From JAAGZL01 sp050291365 (GTDB lineage Bacteria; Pseudomonadota; Gammaproteobacteria; Chromatiales; Chromatiaceae), in the NCBI GenBank assembly GCA_050291365.1, contig JBNKJS010000003.1, positions 1 to 64,000 on the forward strand: DNA of 64,000 nucleotides. The letters are read 5' to 3'. The notes beneath the pieces are model-generated. The model worked only from the letters and a program-made list of their open reading frames with translations. It was not told the origin of the DNA and searched no databases. Shown here in pieces: positions 25,561-34,670 of this stretch. Numbering within the stretch: position 1 is the first letter of the stretch; each line of letters opens with the position of its first letter. Made by a program: the position numbers and the translations under genes.

Positions 25561-26217
25561 TTAAACAACCAACAGTACAACCAGCTCTGTTGGCCCGTGC
25601 ACACCATAGGCCAGGGTCTGTTCAATGTCGGCCGATTTTGATGGGCCTGATATGAGCAGGGCGTTGGTTGGCATTCCTTGGTTCCACTCCTCTTTTTCAA
25701 CTGCATCGGCAAATGTGTTGTGTAGGGCATCTGCTTTTAGTACAGCGAAGTGTACAGGCGGCACCAGGGAGAAGGTACGGGGTTCTTCTGTGGTTGGCCA
25801 TAGAATCAAACTACCTACTTCGGCAATGCCGCTGCGAACTGAGGTGACGGCTGCATCTATATTAAAAAACAGCTCCTCTTTCCATTCGTCCACAGACTCC
25901 TCTCTGCTAATCAGTTGTGTAGTTGTTGCAGAATCAGACCATGCTGATTCGATCTCTTTTGCGAGCGGTCCACTTGGTGCGTATAACAGATTCCCCAAAT
26001 CCTTTGCTTCTGCCAGCTCCTTAAGTTTGGTTGGCCACTCACTCTCAGAAACCCGGTGTACTTCAGCTTTGACTGAAGCCATTCTGTTACAGAACTTTGC
26101 TATACGTTCATCTAACGACCAGGAGAAGGTGTTTGGCAACTCTTGTTCAATCGGTGGCTGAAACTCTGGTCTGTTGTTACGGAGACGGTTGAGTATATTC
26201 TCTTTGCTACTTTTCAT
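25561..26217 (-). CDS. lutC: Lactate utilisation protein C (LUD domain)
   Basis: 218 residues. The LUD fold is visible in AVTSVRSGIAEVGSLILWPTTEEPRTFSLVPPVHFAVLKAD and in the C-terminal NALLISGPSKSADIEQTLAYGVHGPTELVVLLV. Start chosen at 26217 (MKSSKENIL), with GGGGG 6 bases upstream and an 11-bp overlap with lutB; a start six codons earlier is possible. LutC works with LutA and LutB in oxidising L-lactate to pyruvate. Confidence 0.9.
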   Translation of the reverse strand: MKSSKENILNRLRNNRPEFQPPIEQELPNTFSWSLDERIAKFCNRMASVKAEVHRVSESEWPTKLKELAEAKDLGNLLYAPSGPLAKEIESAWSDSATTTQLISREESVDEWKEELFFNIDAAVTSVRSGIAEVGSLILWPTTEEPRTFSLVPPVHFAVLKADALHNTFADAVEKEEWNQGMPTNALLISGPSKSADIEQTLAYGVHGPTELVVLLVV

Positions 26218-27628
26218 TTTTAACCCCCATCTCACGGGTGAGTTCGTGTAGAGATTTTGGCGCTATGGTTGGGGCCTTGCGTACCTTGGTCCAGGGGCCG
26301 AGTCTGTTCGGAACCAGGCCTCGAAGGCGCGTAACTGTCTTGCACGCCAGACGATAGATAGCAGGATGGGAGTTTAACCAACTCCAGAGGTTCCAGATCG
26401 TTGCTTCTTGCAATGAACGTTGGCCGCCACTGCCCATTGTTGTGTTGGGTGCGTCTGTTCTGACTTGCTCAAATCTGAGGCGGTTTAACAGCTTTGGAAG
26501 TGGGATACGTACTGGACACACCTCACCGCAGGCTCCGCAGAGAGTGGAGGCGGTTGGCAGCACTCCATATCTGTCCAGTCCAATCTTTTGCGGTTCGATT
26601 ACTGACCCTATTGGCCCGGGTATGGTGGTTCCATAGGCGTGTCCACCGATTCTGGTATAGACAGGGCAGTGGTTCATGCATGCGCCACAGCGGATGCAGC
26701 GCAGGCTTTCCATTAACTCCTCATCTTCGTAGATGCGAGAGCGGCCATTGTCCAGCAGTACCAGATGGACCTCCTTGGGGCCATCCTTCTCTCCCTCTTT
26801 TCTGGGAGAGCTGATCATGTTGAAGTAGGTGGTGATGTGCTGTCCGGTGGCTGTTGGTGGCAACAGCTCCATAAGAGGCGGCACATCCGATAACTTTTCC
26901 ACCACCTTCTCGATGCCGGTAACAGCGATATGCACATCTGGCGCAGTGGTGCACATGCGCCCGTTGCCTTCGTTCTCAACCAGACATAGGGTGCCGGTCT
27001 CGGCCACAGCGAAGTTGACACCGGATAGTCCGATTTTTGCCTGATAAAACTTGCGCCTTAATATATCTCTGGCGCTTCTGGTTAGGGTATCTACATCTTC
27101 GCTGTATGGGATATCAGGAAACTTCTGCTGGAATAGCTGTGCAATATCTTTGCGGCTTTTATGGATGGCTGGTGCCACTATGTGAGAGGGTGGCTCTCCG
27201 GCCAGTTGCACAATAAACTCGCCCAGGTCTGATTCCAGAACATCAATTCCATGTTGCTCAAGGAAGTGGTTCAGTTCCATCTCCTCGGAAACCATGGATT
27301 TGCCTTTGATCAGGTGCTTGGCATTATGACTCTGCATGATTTTCAAAACGGCTTGATTGGCCTGTTCCACGGTTTCAGCCCAGTGCACTTGAATCCCGTT
27401 TTCTATGCATTTGGTCTCTAACTGCGCCAGCAGTTCCGGCAGTTTGGAAAGAGCATTGGCGCGAATAGCAGCGCCACGATATCTCAGCAGCTCAACTCTT
27501 TTCTTGTCGGGAAAGGCGGCTAGGCGTTTGGCCATAAGGCCATCCATAGCTGATCGGAAGTTAGCCCTCAGCTGGCTGTTGTTGAGGGCCTGGTGGATGC
27601 GCTGGCTGAACTCAATCTTCTGCTGCAT
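26207..27628 (-). CDS. lutB: Lactate utilisation iron-sulfur protein B
   Basis: 473 residues. N-terminal LUD domain (about 60-290, with AETGTLCLVENEGNGRM) followed by a ferredoxin-like segment with two 4Fe-4S motifs: CIRCGACMNHCPVY near residue 312 and CGACGEVCPVRIP near residue 362. It is the predicted electron-transferring core of the L-lactate dehydrogenase complex. GGAG lies 7 bases before the ATG, and the start overlaps lutA by 17 bp. Confidence 0.95.
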   Translation of the reverse strand: MQQKIEFSQRIHQALNNSQLRANFRSAMDGLMAKRLAAFPDKKRVELLRYRGAAIRANALSKLPELLAQLETKCIENGIQVHWAETVEQANQAVLKIMQSHNAKHLIKGKSMVSEEMELNHFLEQHGIDVLESDLGEFIVQLAGEPPSHIVAPAIHKSRKDIAQLFQQKFPDIPYSEDVDTLTRSARDILRRKFYQAKIGLSGVNFAVAETGTLCLVENEGNGRMCTTAPDVHIAVTGIEKVVEKLSDVPPLMELLPPTATGQHITTYFNMISSPRKEGEKDGPKEVHLVLLDNGRSRIYEDEELMESLRCIRCGACMNHCPVYTRIGGHAYGTTIPGPIGSVIEPQKIGLDRYGVLPTASTLCGACGEVCPVRIPLPKLLNRLRFEQVRTDAPNTTMGSGGQRSLQEATIWNLWSWLNSHPAIYRLACKTVTRLRGLVPNRLGPWTKVRKAPTIAPKSLHELTREMGVKNEK

Positions 27629-28379
27629 TGGTGCGCTCCCACAAAAAGGTTGCTATGTGCTGGCCTTTAGGTCCGTCTCCTAGATATTGCATATGTCCGG
27701 TGATGTTCATAAGACAACCGCAGTCACCGCTGACCATTACCTCTGCTCCGGTCTCTATGATAGCTTTGGCTTTGTCCTGCACCATGGCTGCGGATATCTC
27801 AGGGTGCTTTACTGCGAAGGTCCCACCAAAACCGCAGCACTCGGTTCTTCTTTCCTGTTCAACCAGTTCGATATTTGTAAGTTGATTCAGCAGGCTGTTA
27901 TGTTCGTCAGCTACGTTCATCTCGCGCTGGGCAGAGCAAGAGGTGTGCAGGGCAACCTTAGTGGGTGGCCCCAGGTCTTTGAGTTCAATCTTGAGTACAT
28001 GCACCAGAAACTCAGTGAGTTCAAATATACGGTCGGCAAATGCCTTTACCTGCTCATATTTGGGATGACCTTGAAACATTTCAGGATAGTGATAGCGCAT
28101 CATGCCGGCACAGGAGCCGGATGGAACCACTATGGGACTCTCTCCTGGGAAACCCTCCAACTGGGCCAGGGCTACATCCCGTGCCTGTTCACGATAACCG
28201 GAGTTCCAAGCTGGTTGTCCACAACAGGTTTGATCCTGGGGAAATATGACTTCCACGCTCTCTCTTTGAATGAGTTGTATCCCGGCAAGACCGGCTTGAG
28301 GGTAGATCAGGTCTATTAGACAGGTACCGAAGAAATAGACCGAGGTTGGCTTGTCAGGATACTGCCTAGCTGGTTTCAT
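27612..28379 (-). CDS. lutA: Lactate utilisation protein A (CCG-domain)
   Basis: 255 residues with two cysteine-rich CCG domains: FPQDQTCCGQPAWNSGY at about 46-62 and ERRTECCGFGGTFAVKHPE at about 175-193. The family forms an unusual Fe-S site in heterodisulfide-reductase-like proteins. First gene of lutABC; the products oxidise L-lactate and feed electrons to the respiratory chain. No lactate permease or LutR-type regulator is adjacent. The xthA gene stops 11 bp upstream on the same strand, so some readthrough from xthA is likely. Confidence 0.95.
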   Translation of the reverse strand: MKPARQYPDKPTSVYFFGTCLIDLIYPQAGLAGIQLIQRESVEVIFPQDQTCCGQPAWNSGYREQARDVALAQLEGFPGESPIVVPSGSCAGMMRYHYPEMFQGHPKYEQVKAFADRIFELTEFLVHVLKIELKDLGPPTKVALHTSCSAQREMNVADEHNSLLNQLTNIELVEQERRTECCGFGGTFAVKHPEISAAMVQDKAKAIIETGAEVMVSGDCGCLMNITGHMQYLGDGPKGQHIATFLWERTNAAED

Positions 28380-28390
28380 GATGAGTCTCT

Positions 28391-29212
28391 CTAAAGCTCA
28401 AACTCTGCCCAGATCGGACAGTGGTCCGATGGTCTCTCCATGGCACGTATGTCGTAGGCGATACCGGCATCTACACAGCGAGCGCTGAGTGTTGTGGTCG
28501 CCATTATCAGGTCAATGCGTAAACCGTGTTTTGGTTCTTTGTCAAAACCACGAGAGCGGTAATCAAACCAGCTGAACTGGTCATTTACGTCAGGATAATG
28601 TTTGCGGAAGGTGTCCTCCAGCCCCCACTCCTGAAGTCTCTGCATCCATTCTCGTTCTTCCGGCAGGAAACTACATTTGCCGGTGCGCAGCCAGCGTTTG
28701 GCATTATCTGGGCCTATGCCTATGTCACTATCTACTGGTGCGATATTCATATCGCCAATTACAAGAAGCTTATCATCCGGTGTGAAGTTGTCATCGAGAT
28801 AGTTCATCAGATCGGAGTAGAACTTCTCCTTGGCAGGAAATTTGGTTGGATGGCCTCGTTCTTCACCCTGAGGAAAGTAGCCGTTGATAACTGTTAGTTC
28901 AGTGCCATCATCCAGGCCGTAGCTGGCGCAGATCATACGACGTTGGGCATCTTCCTGGTCAGAAGGGAACCCTTTCTGGACTGATATTGGAGCTTGTTTG
29001 GAGAGCATAGCTACTCCATAGTGAGTCTTCTGGCCAAAGAAGTGAGGTGTGTAGCCAAGTTCAGAGATCATATCCAGCGGGAAATCATCATCCTGAACTT
29101 TGCTCTCCTGAATGCCAATGATATCCGGGTTATATTTCTGCTTCAGTGCCTCTAATTGATGCTGTCTGGTTCTGATGCCGTTGGTGTTGAAGGAGACGAT
29201 TTTAATGCGCAC
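28391..29212 (-). CDS. xthA: Exodeoxyribonuclease III
   Basis: 273 residues, close to the 268 of E. coli. AP endonuclease and 3'-5' exonuclease in base-excision repair. Signatures: MRIKIVSFNTNGIRTRQHQLEAL, IIGIQESKV with the metal-binding Glu, VIGDMNIAP with the catalytic Asp-Asn pair, and the terminal RPSDHCPIWAEF with the active-site His. The start is GTG at 29212 with GGGA about 8 bases before it. Divergent from zapE across a 150-bp A/T-rich spacer. Confidence 0.95.
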   Translation of the reverse strand: MRIKIVSFNTNGIRTRQHQLEALKQKYNPDIIGIQESKVQDDDFPLDMISELGYTPHFFGQKTHYGVAMLSKQAPISVQKGFPSDQEDAQRRMICASYGLDDGTELTVINGYFPQGEERGHPTKFPAKEKFYSDLMNYLDDNFTPDDKLLVIGDMNIAPVDSDIGIGPDNAKRWLRTGKCSFLPEEREWMQRLQEWGLEDTFRKHYPDVNDQFSWFDYRSRGFDKEPKHGLRIDLIMATTTLSARCVDAGIAYDIRAMERPSDHCPIWAEFEL

Positions 29213-29365
29213 TCTGTTTTCCCGCTGTGATTAAACTATAAACTTTATCCATAGTTATATGTCATAGTAAATTGCTATGTTATTATAACCCTAATACTTG
29301 ATGCATACATAAGATAGCATGACATTGTGACGGTAACTCCATATTGATGGCCATATATTCTAGTG

Positions 29366-30463
29366 ATGAATCCTAAACAATACTACCAGCTCAGGATCGC
29401 CAGTGGCGAAGTGCTGCCGGATGAGAGTCAGGCCCTGGTTGTAGATGCGCTACAGGATCTGTATGAACGTCTGATTAAGTCTAAAGAGCGTGAATCATCA
29501 GGCGTACTACGTAAATTGCTCAGTAGGAACAGTCAGAAGATCATCCCTGAAAAGGGGCTTTATATCTGGGGCGGAGTGGGGAGCGGTAAGACCTGGCTGG
29601 TTGATATTTTTTACAACCAGTTACCAATTAAGGAAAAGATGCGCAGTCATTTCCATCACTTCATGAGTGAGACACATGAAGCTCTGGATAAGCTCAAGGG
29701 CCAGCGTGATCCATTAGAAATTTATGCAGAACAACTCTCCAGCAAGATTCAAGTGCTGTGCATAGATGAATTTATTGTCATCGATATAACTGATGCAATG
29801 ATTCTAGATCAACTGCTAAAGGCGTTATTCGCCCGTGGTGTAACACTGGTTACTACCTCAAATACCATGCCGGATGATCTGTATGAGAACGGTCTACAGC
29901 GCTCCAACTTTCTTCCTGCAATTGAGATGTTGAAGCTTAATACAAGGGTTATAAAACTCGATACAGATATTGACTACAGGTTGAGATATCTTGAGAGAGT
30001 GAAGGTGTATCACACGCCGCTTGGACCAGATGTGGATCAACTACTGGCAGAGGAGTTCAATCAGCTCTCACCAGAAGATGGAAGTAAAGGTGGATCTGTC
30101 CATGTGTTCGGCAGAGATATTCCAATAAAACGAGTAGCCGATGATATTATCTGGTTCGATTTTATGGCCCTGTGCGGTCCGCCCAGAAGTCAGGCCGATT
30201 ATCTGGAATTGGCACGTTGTTATCATACGGTTATTATCTCTGATGTCCCAATACTAGGATCCTCCCTGGATGATGCCACCAGACGTTTCATCTATCTGAT
30301 AGATGAGTTCTATGATAGGGGAGTAAAGTTGATCTTGAGTGCAGCTTTACCACCTAAACTTCTATATCAGGGAAAGAGATTGTCATTCGATTTCAAACGT
30401 GTGGAGAGCCGTCTGTTAGAAATGCAGTCAAAGGCTTATCTTGCCATGGAACATAAGCCATAA
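29366..30463 (+). CDS. zapE: AFG1-family ATPase ZapE
   Basis: 365 residues. P-loop ATPase with Walker A GGVGSGKT at about residue 71, LCIDEFIVIDITDAM (Walker B), and the sensor-like VTTSNTMPDDLYENGLQR, all typical of the ZapE/AFG1 group. In E. coli ZapE associates with the division ring and FtsZ under stress. C-terminal marks such as ALCGPPRSQADYLELA are also conserved. The ATG at 29366 is preferred to the GTG just before it. Confidence 0.92.
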   Translation: MNPKQYYQLRIASGEVLPDESQALVVDALQDLYERLIKSKERESSGVLRKLLSRNSQKIIPEKGLYIWGGVGSGKTWLVDIFYNQLPIKEKMRSHFHHFMSETHEALDKLKGQRDPLEIYAEQLSSKIQVLCIDEFIVIDITDAMILDQLLKALFARGVTLVTTSNTMPDDLYENGLQRSNFLPAIEMLKLNTRVIKLDTDIDYRLRYLERVKVYHTPLGPDVDQLLAEEFNQLSPEDGSKGGSVHVFGRDIPIKRVADDIIWFDFMALCGPPRSQADYLELARCYHTVIISDVPILGSSLDDATRRFIYLIDEFYDRGVKLILSAALPPKLLYQGKRLSFDFKRVESRLLEMQSKAYLAMEHKP

Positions 30464-30503
30464 TGTAAGATAATTAATAAAAATATTTTGGCGAGGAAAG
30501 AAA

Positions 30504-31595
30504 TTGGAACAAGGGAACGAAAATCATATTGGCCATAAGATCGTACGTCTTCATGAACAGATGCGGGAGGCATGGCCTCACCTTTGTCGAATAGCCATAG
30601 CCGTATATGATGATAAAACGGATCTGTTAAAAACCTTTGTTAACAGCACAGATGGTGGGGAGGCCCTCTGCCATTACAGCGTAAAACTGGACTCAGTAAA
30701 ATCCCTTAAAGAGTTGGCAGAAACTCGTAAAACACGGGTAATCAACGATCTTGAGTCTCTATCGTATTCAGGTGCGGAACATACTAAATGGCTTTTAGAT
30801 CAGGGTTTTAAATCAAGCTATACCGTTCCCATCCACGGCCACGAAAGCCTGGTTGGGTTCCTGTTTTTTGACGCGGACGAGGCAGATTATTTTGCCGATT
30901 TGATTGTTCAAAGCCTCTCTGTTTACTCTGAACTGATTGGGGCCTTGCTAATAAATGAGTTTGCTCCGATCCATACCCTGCGAGGCATTCTGAATACAGC
31001 AAAGCACTTTGCCTATCAGCGTGATGAGGAGACATCTGGGCATATTCAAAGAATGTCCCATTACTCCCATCTCATTGCAATGAAGCTGGCGCCCCAGTTA
31101 GACCTTTCGGATGATTATGTAGAGTACATATTACGCTACTCACCCCTGCATGATATCGGCAAGATTGGCATACCCGATTATATCCTGCTAAAGGCCGGTC
31201 CTCTGACCCTTGATGAGTATGATGTGGCAAAGGAGCATGTTCCCAGAGGTCTGGAAATAATTGACTCCATTATAAATGAATTCGATCTGGCACATTTAAC
31301 TCATCTGGAGATACTAAGAAACATCATAAATTGCCATCATGAGCGCTATGATGGTTCGGGGTATCCCAATGGACTAGTGGGTGATGCAATACCATTAGAG
31401 GGGCGCATTGTGGCGACAGCAGATGTTTTAGATGCCCTTACAGCCAGGAGACAGTATAAATGGGCCTGGGACTTCGATGAGTCAGTAAATTATCTCTGTG
31501 ACAATGCCAATACCATGTTTGATCCGGCATGTGTGTCTGTGGTGGACAAAAACAGGGCAGAGTTTGAAGAGATTCTGACGATATTTAAGGAGTAA
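30504..31595 (+). CDS. GAF-like plus HD-GYP cyclic-di-GMP phosphodiesterase
   Basis: 363 residues. N-terminal GAF-like sensor region (about 20-150), then an HD-GYP domain: LRYSPLHDIGKIGIPDYILLK (HDxGK), HVPRGLEII, NCHHERYDGSGYPNGL (HHExxDGxGYP) and ATADVLDAL. All metal and GYP residues are present, so hydrolysis of cyclic-di-GMP is expected. Start is TTG at 30504, supported by GAGG about 8 bases upstream. It follows zapE by 40 bp and may be co-transcribed. Confidence 0.85.
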   Translation: MEQGNENHIGHKIVRLHEQMREAWPHLCRIAIAVYDDKTDLLKTFVNSTDGGEALCHYSVKLDSVKSLKELAETRKTRVINDLESLSYSGAEHTKWLLDQGFKSSYTVPIHGHESLVGFLFFDADEADYFADLIVQSLSVYSELIGALLINEFAPIHTLRGILNTAKHFAYQRDEETSGHIQRMSHYSHLIAMKLAPQLDLSDDYVEYILRYSPLHDIGKIGIPDYILLKAGPLTLDEYDVAKEHVPRGLEIIDSIINEFDLAHLTHLEILRNIINCHHERYDGSGYPNGLVGDAIPLEGRIVATADVLDALTARRQYKWAWDFDESVNYLCDNANTMFDPACVSVVDKNRAEFEEILTIFKE

Positions 31596-31701
31596 CCCAT
31601 ACCGCTTTTTCCTTTCCTACCCGTGGGTTACCTAGCATGACGTGTTTTTTATACAACAAATAATGCTATCTCCGAATTTCTTGATATTTTGTAAATATTG
31701 A

Positions 31702-31715
31702 TTGACAATTGTCAA
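31702..31715. promoter_or_regulatory. Perfect 14-bp palindrome upstream of the FadL porin gene
   Basis: TTGACAATTGTCAA, 103 bp before the porin start. It contains a consensus-like -35 hexamer TTGACA and is symmetric as an operator for a dimeric repressor would be. No clean -10 at the standard distance was found, and the cognate regulator is not identifiable. Confidence 0.35.
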
Positions 31716-31818
31716 CGAATTCAGCAGGATGTGATCTATACATCAATGATAGGGCAGTGAGGCATTAACGGCGCTGTATATGTGATGTGTCTCATAAATA
31801 TCAGAACCTGGAGGGGAT

Positions 31819-33096
31819 ATGCGAAACAAACAACACCTAGCTTGGGCAGCGACTCTACTGCTTGCCATACCGGGCATGTCAATGGCAACCAATGGATACT
31901 TTTCCCACGGATATGGCGCCAAGAGTAAGGGCCTGGCAGGTGGTGGCATAGCCCTACCTCAGGACGCAATGGCTGCAGCCACCAATCCGGCAGGTATGGT
32001 TTGGGTGGGTGATAGGATGGATCTTGGTGCTGCCCTGTTTTCACCTCATCGTGAGTATACTGCAGACAGTGGCGCGTTTAACGTCATGGGAGGAAACCAT
32101 GACAGTGATAATACTCTTTTCCTGATACCACATTTTGGCTGGAACATGATGCTGGATGAGGATAGCTCCTATGGTATAACCGTTTATGGCAATGGTGGCA
32201 TGAATACCGAGTACACAAATCAGGGAGGTGGTGTGTTTTTTGCCGGTACGGCTGGTGTTGATCTTTCGCAGCTGTTCGTCAATCTGAGCTATGCCAGAAA
32301 GATCAACGAAAAGGCATCCTGGGGCGCTGGCCTTATCTTGGCAGCACAAGCATTCAAAGCATATGGACTAGGAACATTTGCTGGTTTTGTTGCAGACACT
32401 CCCGCATCTGATCTAACTGATAATGGACATGACATGTCGTATGGAGCAGGTCTGAAGTTCGGTATTCAGGGTGAAGTTGCAAATGGATTGACGCTTGCGG
32501 CCTCTTACCAGACCAAGACCTGGATGACAGAGTTTGACGACTACAAAGATCTGTTTGCTGAAGGTGGTGACTTTGATATTCCAGCGACAGCTACCATTGG
32601 CTTAGCCTGGAAACCAGCACAAAACCACACGTTGACCTTCGATATACAGCGCATTTGGTATGGTAGTGTGGATTCCATTGCTAACCCTATGGGTGATCTA
32701 TTCAACTGTCCAGCTCTTGGTGGCGCAGATCAAGAAAGTTGTCTGGGCGGTAACAATGGCGCTGGCTTTGGTTGGGATGACATGACCGTATATAAGCTGG
32801 GTTGGCAGTATGAGCCGAATAATCTATGGACCATGCGGCTCGGATATAGCTATGGAAAACAACCGATCAATTCGGAAGATGTAACGTTTAACATCCTTGC
32901 TCCTGGAGTGATGGAACAACACTTCACTATGGGGCTTACCCGCAAGATCGGCAAGGATCAGGAGATTAACTTCGCTGCTATGTATGCGCCAAAGAAATCA
33001 GTAGATGGTACCAACCCTTTTTCCGGCGGTGTTCAGAATGTTGAGATTGAGATGTATCAGGCAGAGGTAGAACTGAGCTACTCCTGGATGTTCTAA
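31819..33096 (+). CDS. FadL/TodX-family outer-membrane transport protein
   Basis: 425 residues. A signal peptide ends at SMA-TNGYF (about 24). The mature N-terminus NGYFSHGYGAKSKGLAGGGIALPQDAMAAATNPAGM is the FadL family hatch signature. The rest is alternating beta strands of a barrel and ends in YSWMF with a C-terminal Phe for BAM recognition. These porins admit long-chain fatty acids or other hydrophobic compounds; substrate unknown. GGAGG precedes the ATG. A rho-independent terminator follows. Confidence 0.92.
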   Translation: MRNKQHLAWAATLLLAIPGMSMATNGYFSHGYGAKSKGLAGGGIALPQDAMAAATNPAGMVWVGDRMDLGAALFSPHREYTADSGAFNVMGGNHDSDNTLFLIPHFGWNMMLDEDSSYGITVYGNGGMNTEYTNQGGGVFFAGTAGVDLSQLFVNLSYARKINEKASWGAGLILAAQAFKAYGLGTFAGFVADTPASDLTDNGHDMSYGAGLKFGIQGEVANGLTLAASYQTKTWMTEFDDYKDLFAEGGDFDIPATATIGLAWKPAQNHTLTFDIQRIWYGSVDSIANPMGDLFNCPALGGADQESCLGGNNGAGFGWDDMTVYKLGWQYEPNNLWTMRLGYSYGKQPINSEDVTFNILAPGVMEQHFTMGLTRKIGKDQEINFAAMYAPKKSVDGTNPFSGGVQNVEIEMYQAEVELSYSWMF

Positions 33097-33119
33097 GATT
33101 TATTCGCAGGTAATTAAAA

Positions 33120-33147
33120 AGCCCGCTGACTAAGCGGGCTTTTTTTT
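33120..33147. terminator. Bidirectional rho-independent terminator
   Basis: Stem agcccgct / agcgggct with a gacta loop, followed by seven T on the plus strand and preceded by an A-run, so it can end both the FadL transcript and the convergent mepA transcript. Confidence 0.9.
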
Positions 33148-33165
33148 GAATTGTATCTATCTGAG

Positions 33166-34140
33166 TCAGTTATCAAGGTAACCCGCTGTAGGCTTTCCAT
33201 CATTTACCGGATTGATTCTAGCAGCCACCTTCACCTTCTTCTTGTTATCATCTTGCTTATTCAGGACGATAGTACACTCCTTAGGTAGATCAGCAAGTCT
33301 GATATCTCGTTTTTTAGCTACCTTTTCTCCAGGTTTTGGCACATGCCGGTAGGGTTTATCAGACAGCCACCAAGCCAGCTCGGACCCGCATCCTGGTCCA
33401 GCTGGTGGGGCAGGTTGGTTTTTGCAACCGCGATCACCTTTTGGACAGGCTAGGCGTACGTGGAAATGGTAGTGATGCCCATACCATGGCCTTAGCTTCC
33501 GCAGCCATGCTCTCTCTTTTTGCCCTTTGGACCATTCACACAACTGTTTCTTAATGGATGGGTGAACAAAGATTCTCGTAACCTTCCTATCTGAGGCGGC
33601 ACGGCGTAGCAATTTTGCATGTCCGGTCGTCCAGGTCTTTGGGTTAATCTCACTGTTGCTTTTCTTCATAGATACCGCGCTTACATTATTGCGCTCTTTA
33701 TCAGTGAGGATTTTCTTTGGCATGGGTTTAAGCCAGATGTCTACATCCAGGCCGCTTTGATGGCTTGCGTGTCCTCCTGGCATAGGTCCGCCCCTCGGCT
33801 GGGTCAGGTCACCAACTAGGAGTCCTGGCCAGCCGTCTTTCTCTTTGACATCCTTTGCCAGTCTCTCGATAAAATCAATAAGCTCGGGGTGACCCCAGTA
33901 TCTGTTTCGGAAAAGCCGCATGGTCTGCCAGCCAGGTCCGTTTGCGGGTAGTTTTTCAGCGCCAGCCAGACAGCCCTTGGCGTAACCTCCAATGGCATGC
34001 GGTTCCATTGGTGCTGGAACTTTCACGCTACTAAACAGTTTTTTTGCTGGAGTAGATGTATTTGTTTTTATCTCTATGGCCTCAGCCATACCAGAGAGGG
34101 TGAACAAGAGTATAAGGGATAAATGAATTCTCAACTTCAA
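33166..34140 (-). CDS. mepA: Penicillin-insensitive murein endopeptidase
   Basis: 324 residues. The signal peptide ends around MAEA-IEI (about 22). LAS-type metallopeptidase motifs: GGHASHQSGLDVDIWLKP with the zinc-binding His and Asp, and WYGHHYHFHVRLACP with the C-terminal ligand His and catalytic His. MepA cleaves D-alanyl-meso-DAP cross-links in the periplasm. A Lys-rich C-terminal tail (KKRDIRLADLP..., about 270-324) extends beyond the core. It converges on the FadL gene. Confidence 0.93.
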   Translation of the reverse strand: MKLRIHLSLILLFTLSGMAEAIEIKTNTSTPAKKLFSSVKVPAPMEPHAIGGYAKGCLAGAEKLPANGPGWQTMRLFRNRYWGHPELIDFIERLAKDVKEKDGWPGLLVGDLTQPRGGPMPGGHASHQSGLDVDIWLKPMPKKILTDKERNNVSAVSMKKSNSEINPKTWTTGHAKLLRRAASDRKVTRIFVHPSIKKQLCEWSKGQKERAWLRKLRPWYGHHYHFHVRLACPKGDRGCKNQPAPPAGPGCGSELAWWLSDKPYRHVPKPGEKVAKKRDIRLADLPKECTIVLNKQDDNKKKVKVAARINPVNDGKPTAGYLDN

Positions 34141-34258
34141 TCTCCTATAGAGCCTATCTGATAAATTAGATCAAATAGTTGTATCTAACAATCCCCGATT
34201 ATATCACTATAAAAAAACAAATAATTAGCGTGGGGTGAGATGGGGTGTAACATATTGA

Positions 34259-34669
34259 TTATCCACTTAAAATGCGTGGCCATCGCTCGTGAATCGCATC
34301 TTCTAGTTCTGGTGTTATAGTTACTACATAGACTCTGCGCTCACTGCCACAGTGGGCGATTAGCCCCTGGATCCATTTGCCTGAAGTTATATCAAACCAG
34401 TGGCTGTGGCCCTCAATATCCTTCTCCATGAACTGGGATACCATTAGTTTGACCGGGGTGGGAAACCACTTGTCCCAGCGTCCTTCGTAGATAGAGTCGA
34501 GCCGCGCCCATCCTCCAAGAGGCAGATTTCCAGCCTGTTGTTGGCGTCTGCCCCATGGTAGCAGTTCAATGCCATCGTCCCGTTTTTTCACCGGTAGGCA
34601 GGCTTTGGGGTTGGGGAAATAGGTGCGAACCTCTTCTCCGTTGATGATGTAATAGACCCCGCCACACAT
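34259..34669 (-). CDS. Short SRAP (HMCES/YedK-like) DNA-protein crosslink protein
   Basis: 136 residues, well below the 210-240 usual for SRAP. Cys2 directly after the initiator Met (MCGGVYY) is the residue that in this family bonds covalently to abasic sites. LLPWGRR and the C-terminal IHERWPRILSG (family HxRMPxIL) also match. SRAP proteins shield abasic sites in single-stranded DNA. The gene starts 1 bp after the DinB-family polymerase gene on the same strand, so the two are coupled. Central motifs are reduced compared with YedK. Confidence 0.75.
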   Translation of the reverse strand: MCGGVYYIINGEEVRTYFPNPKACLPVKKRDDGIELLPWGRRQQQAGNLPLGGWARLDSIYEGRWDKWFPTPVKLMVSQFMEKDIEGHSHWFDITSGKWIQGLIAHCGSERRVYVVTITPELEDAIHERWPRILSG

Positions 34670-34670
34670 C

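Noticed and set aside
27687..28319. 210-residue frame antisense to lutA
   Set aside because: Lies wholly opposite a well-supported LutA with CCG motifs; no homology-like pattern.
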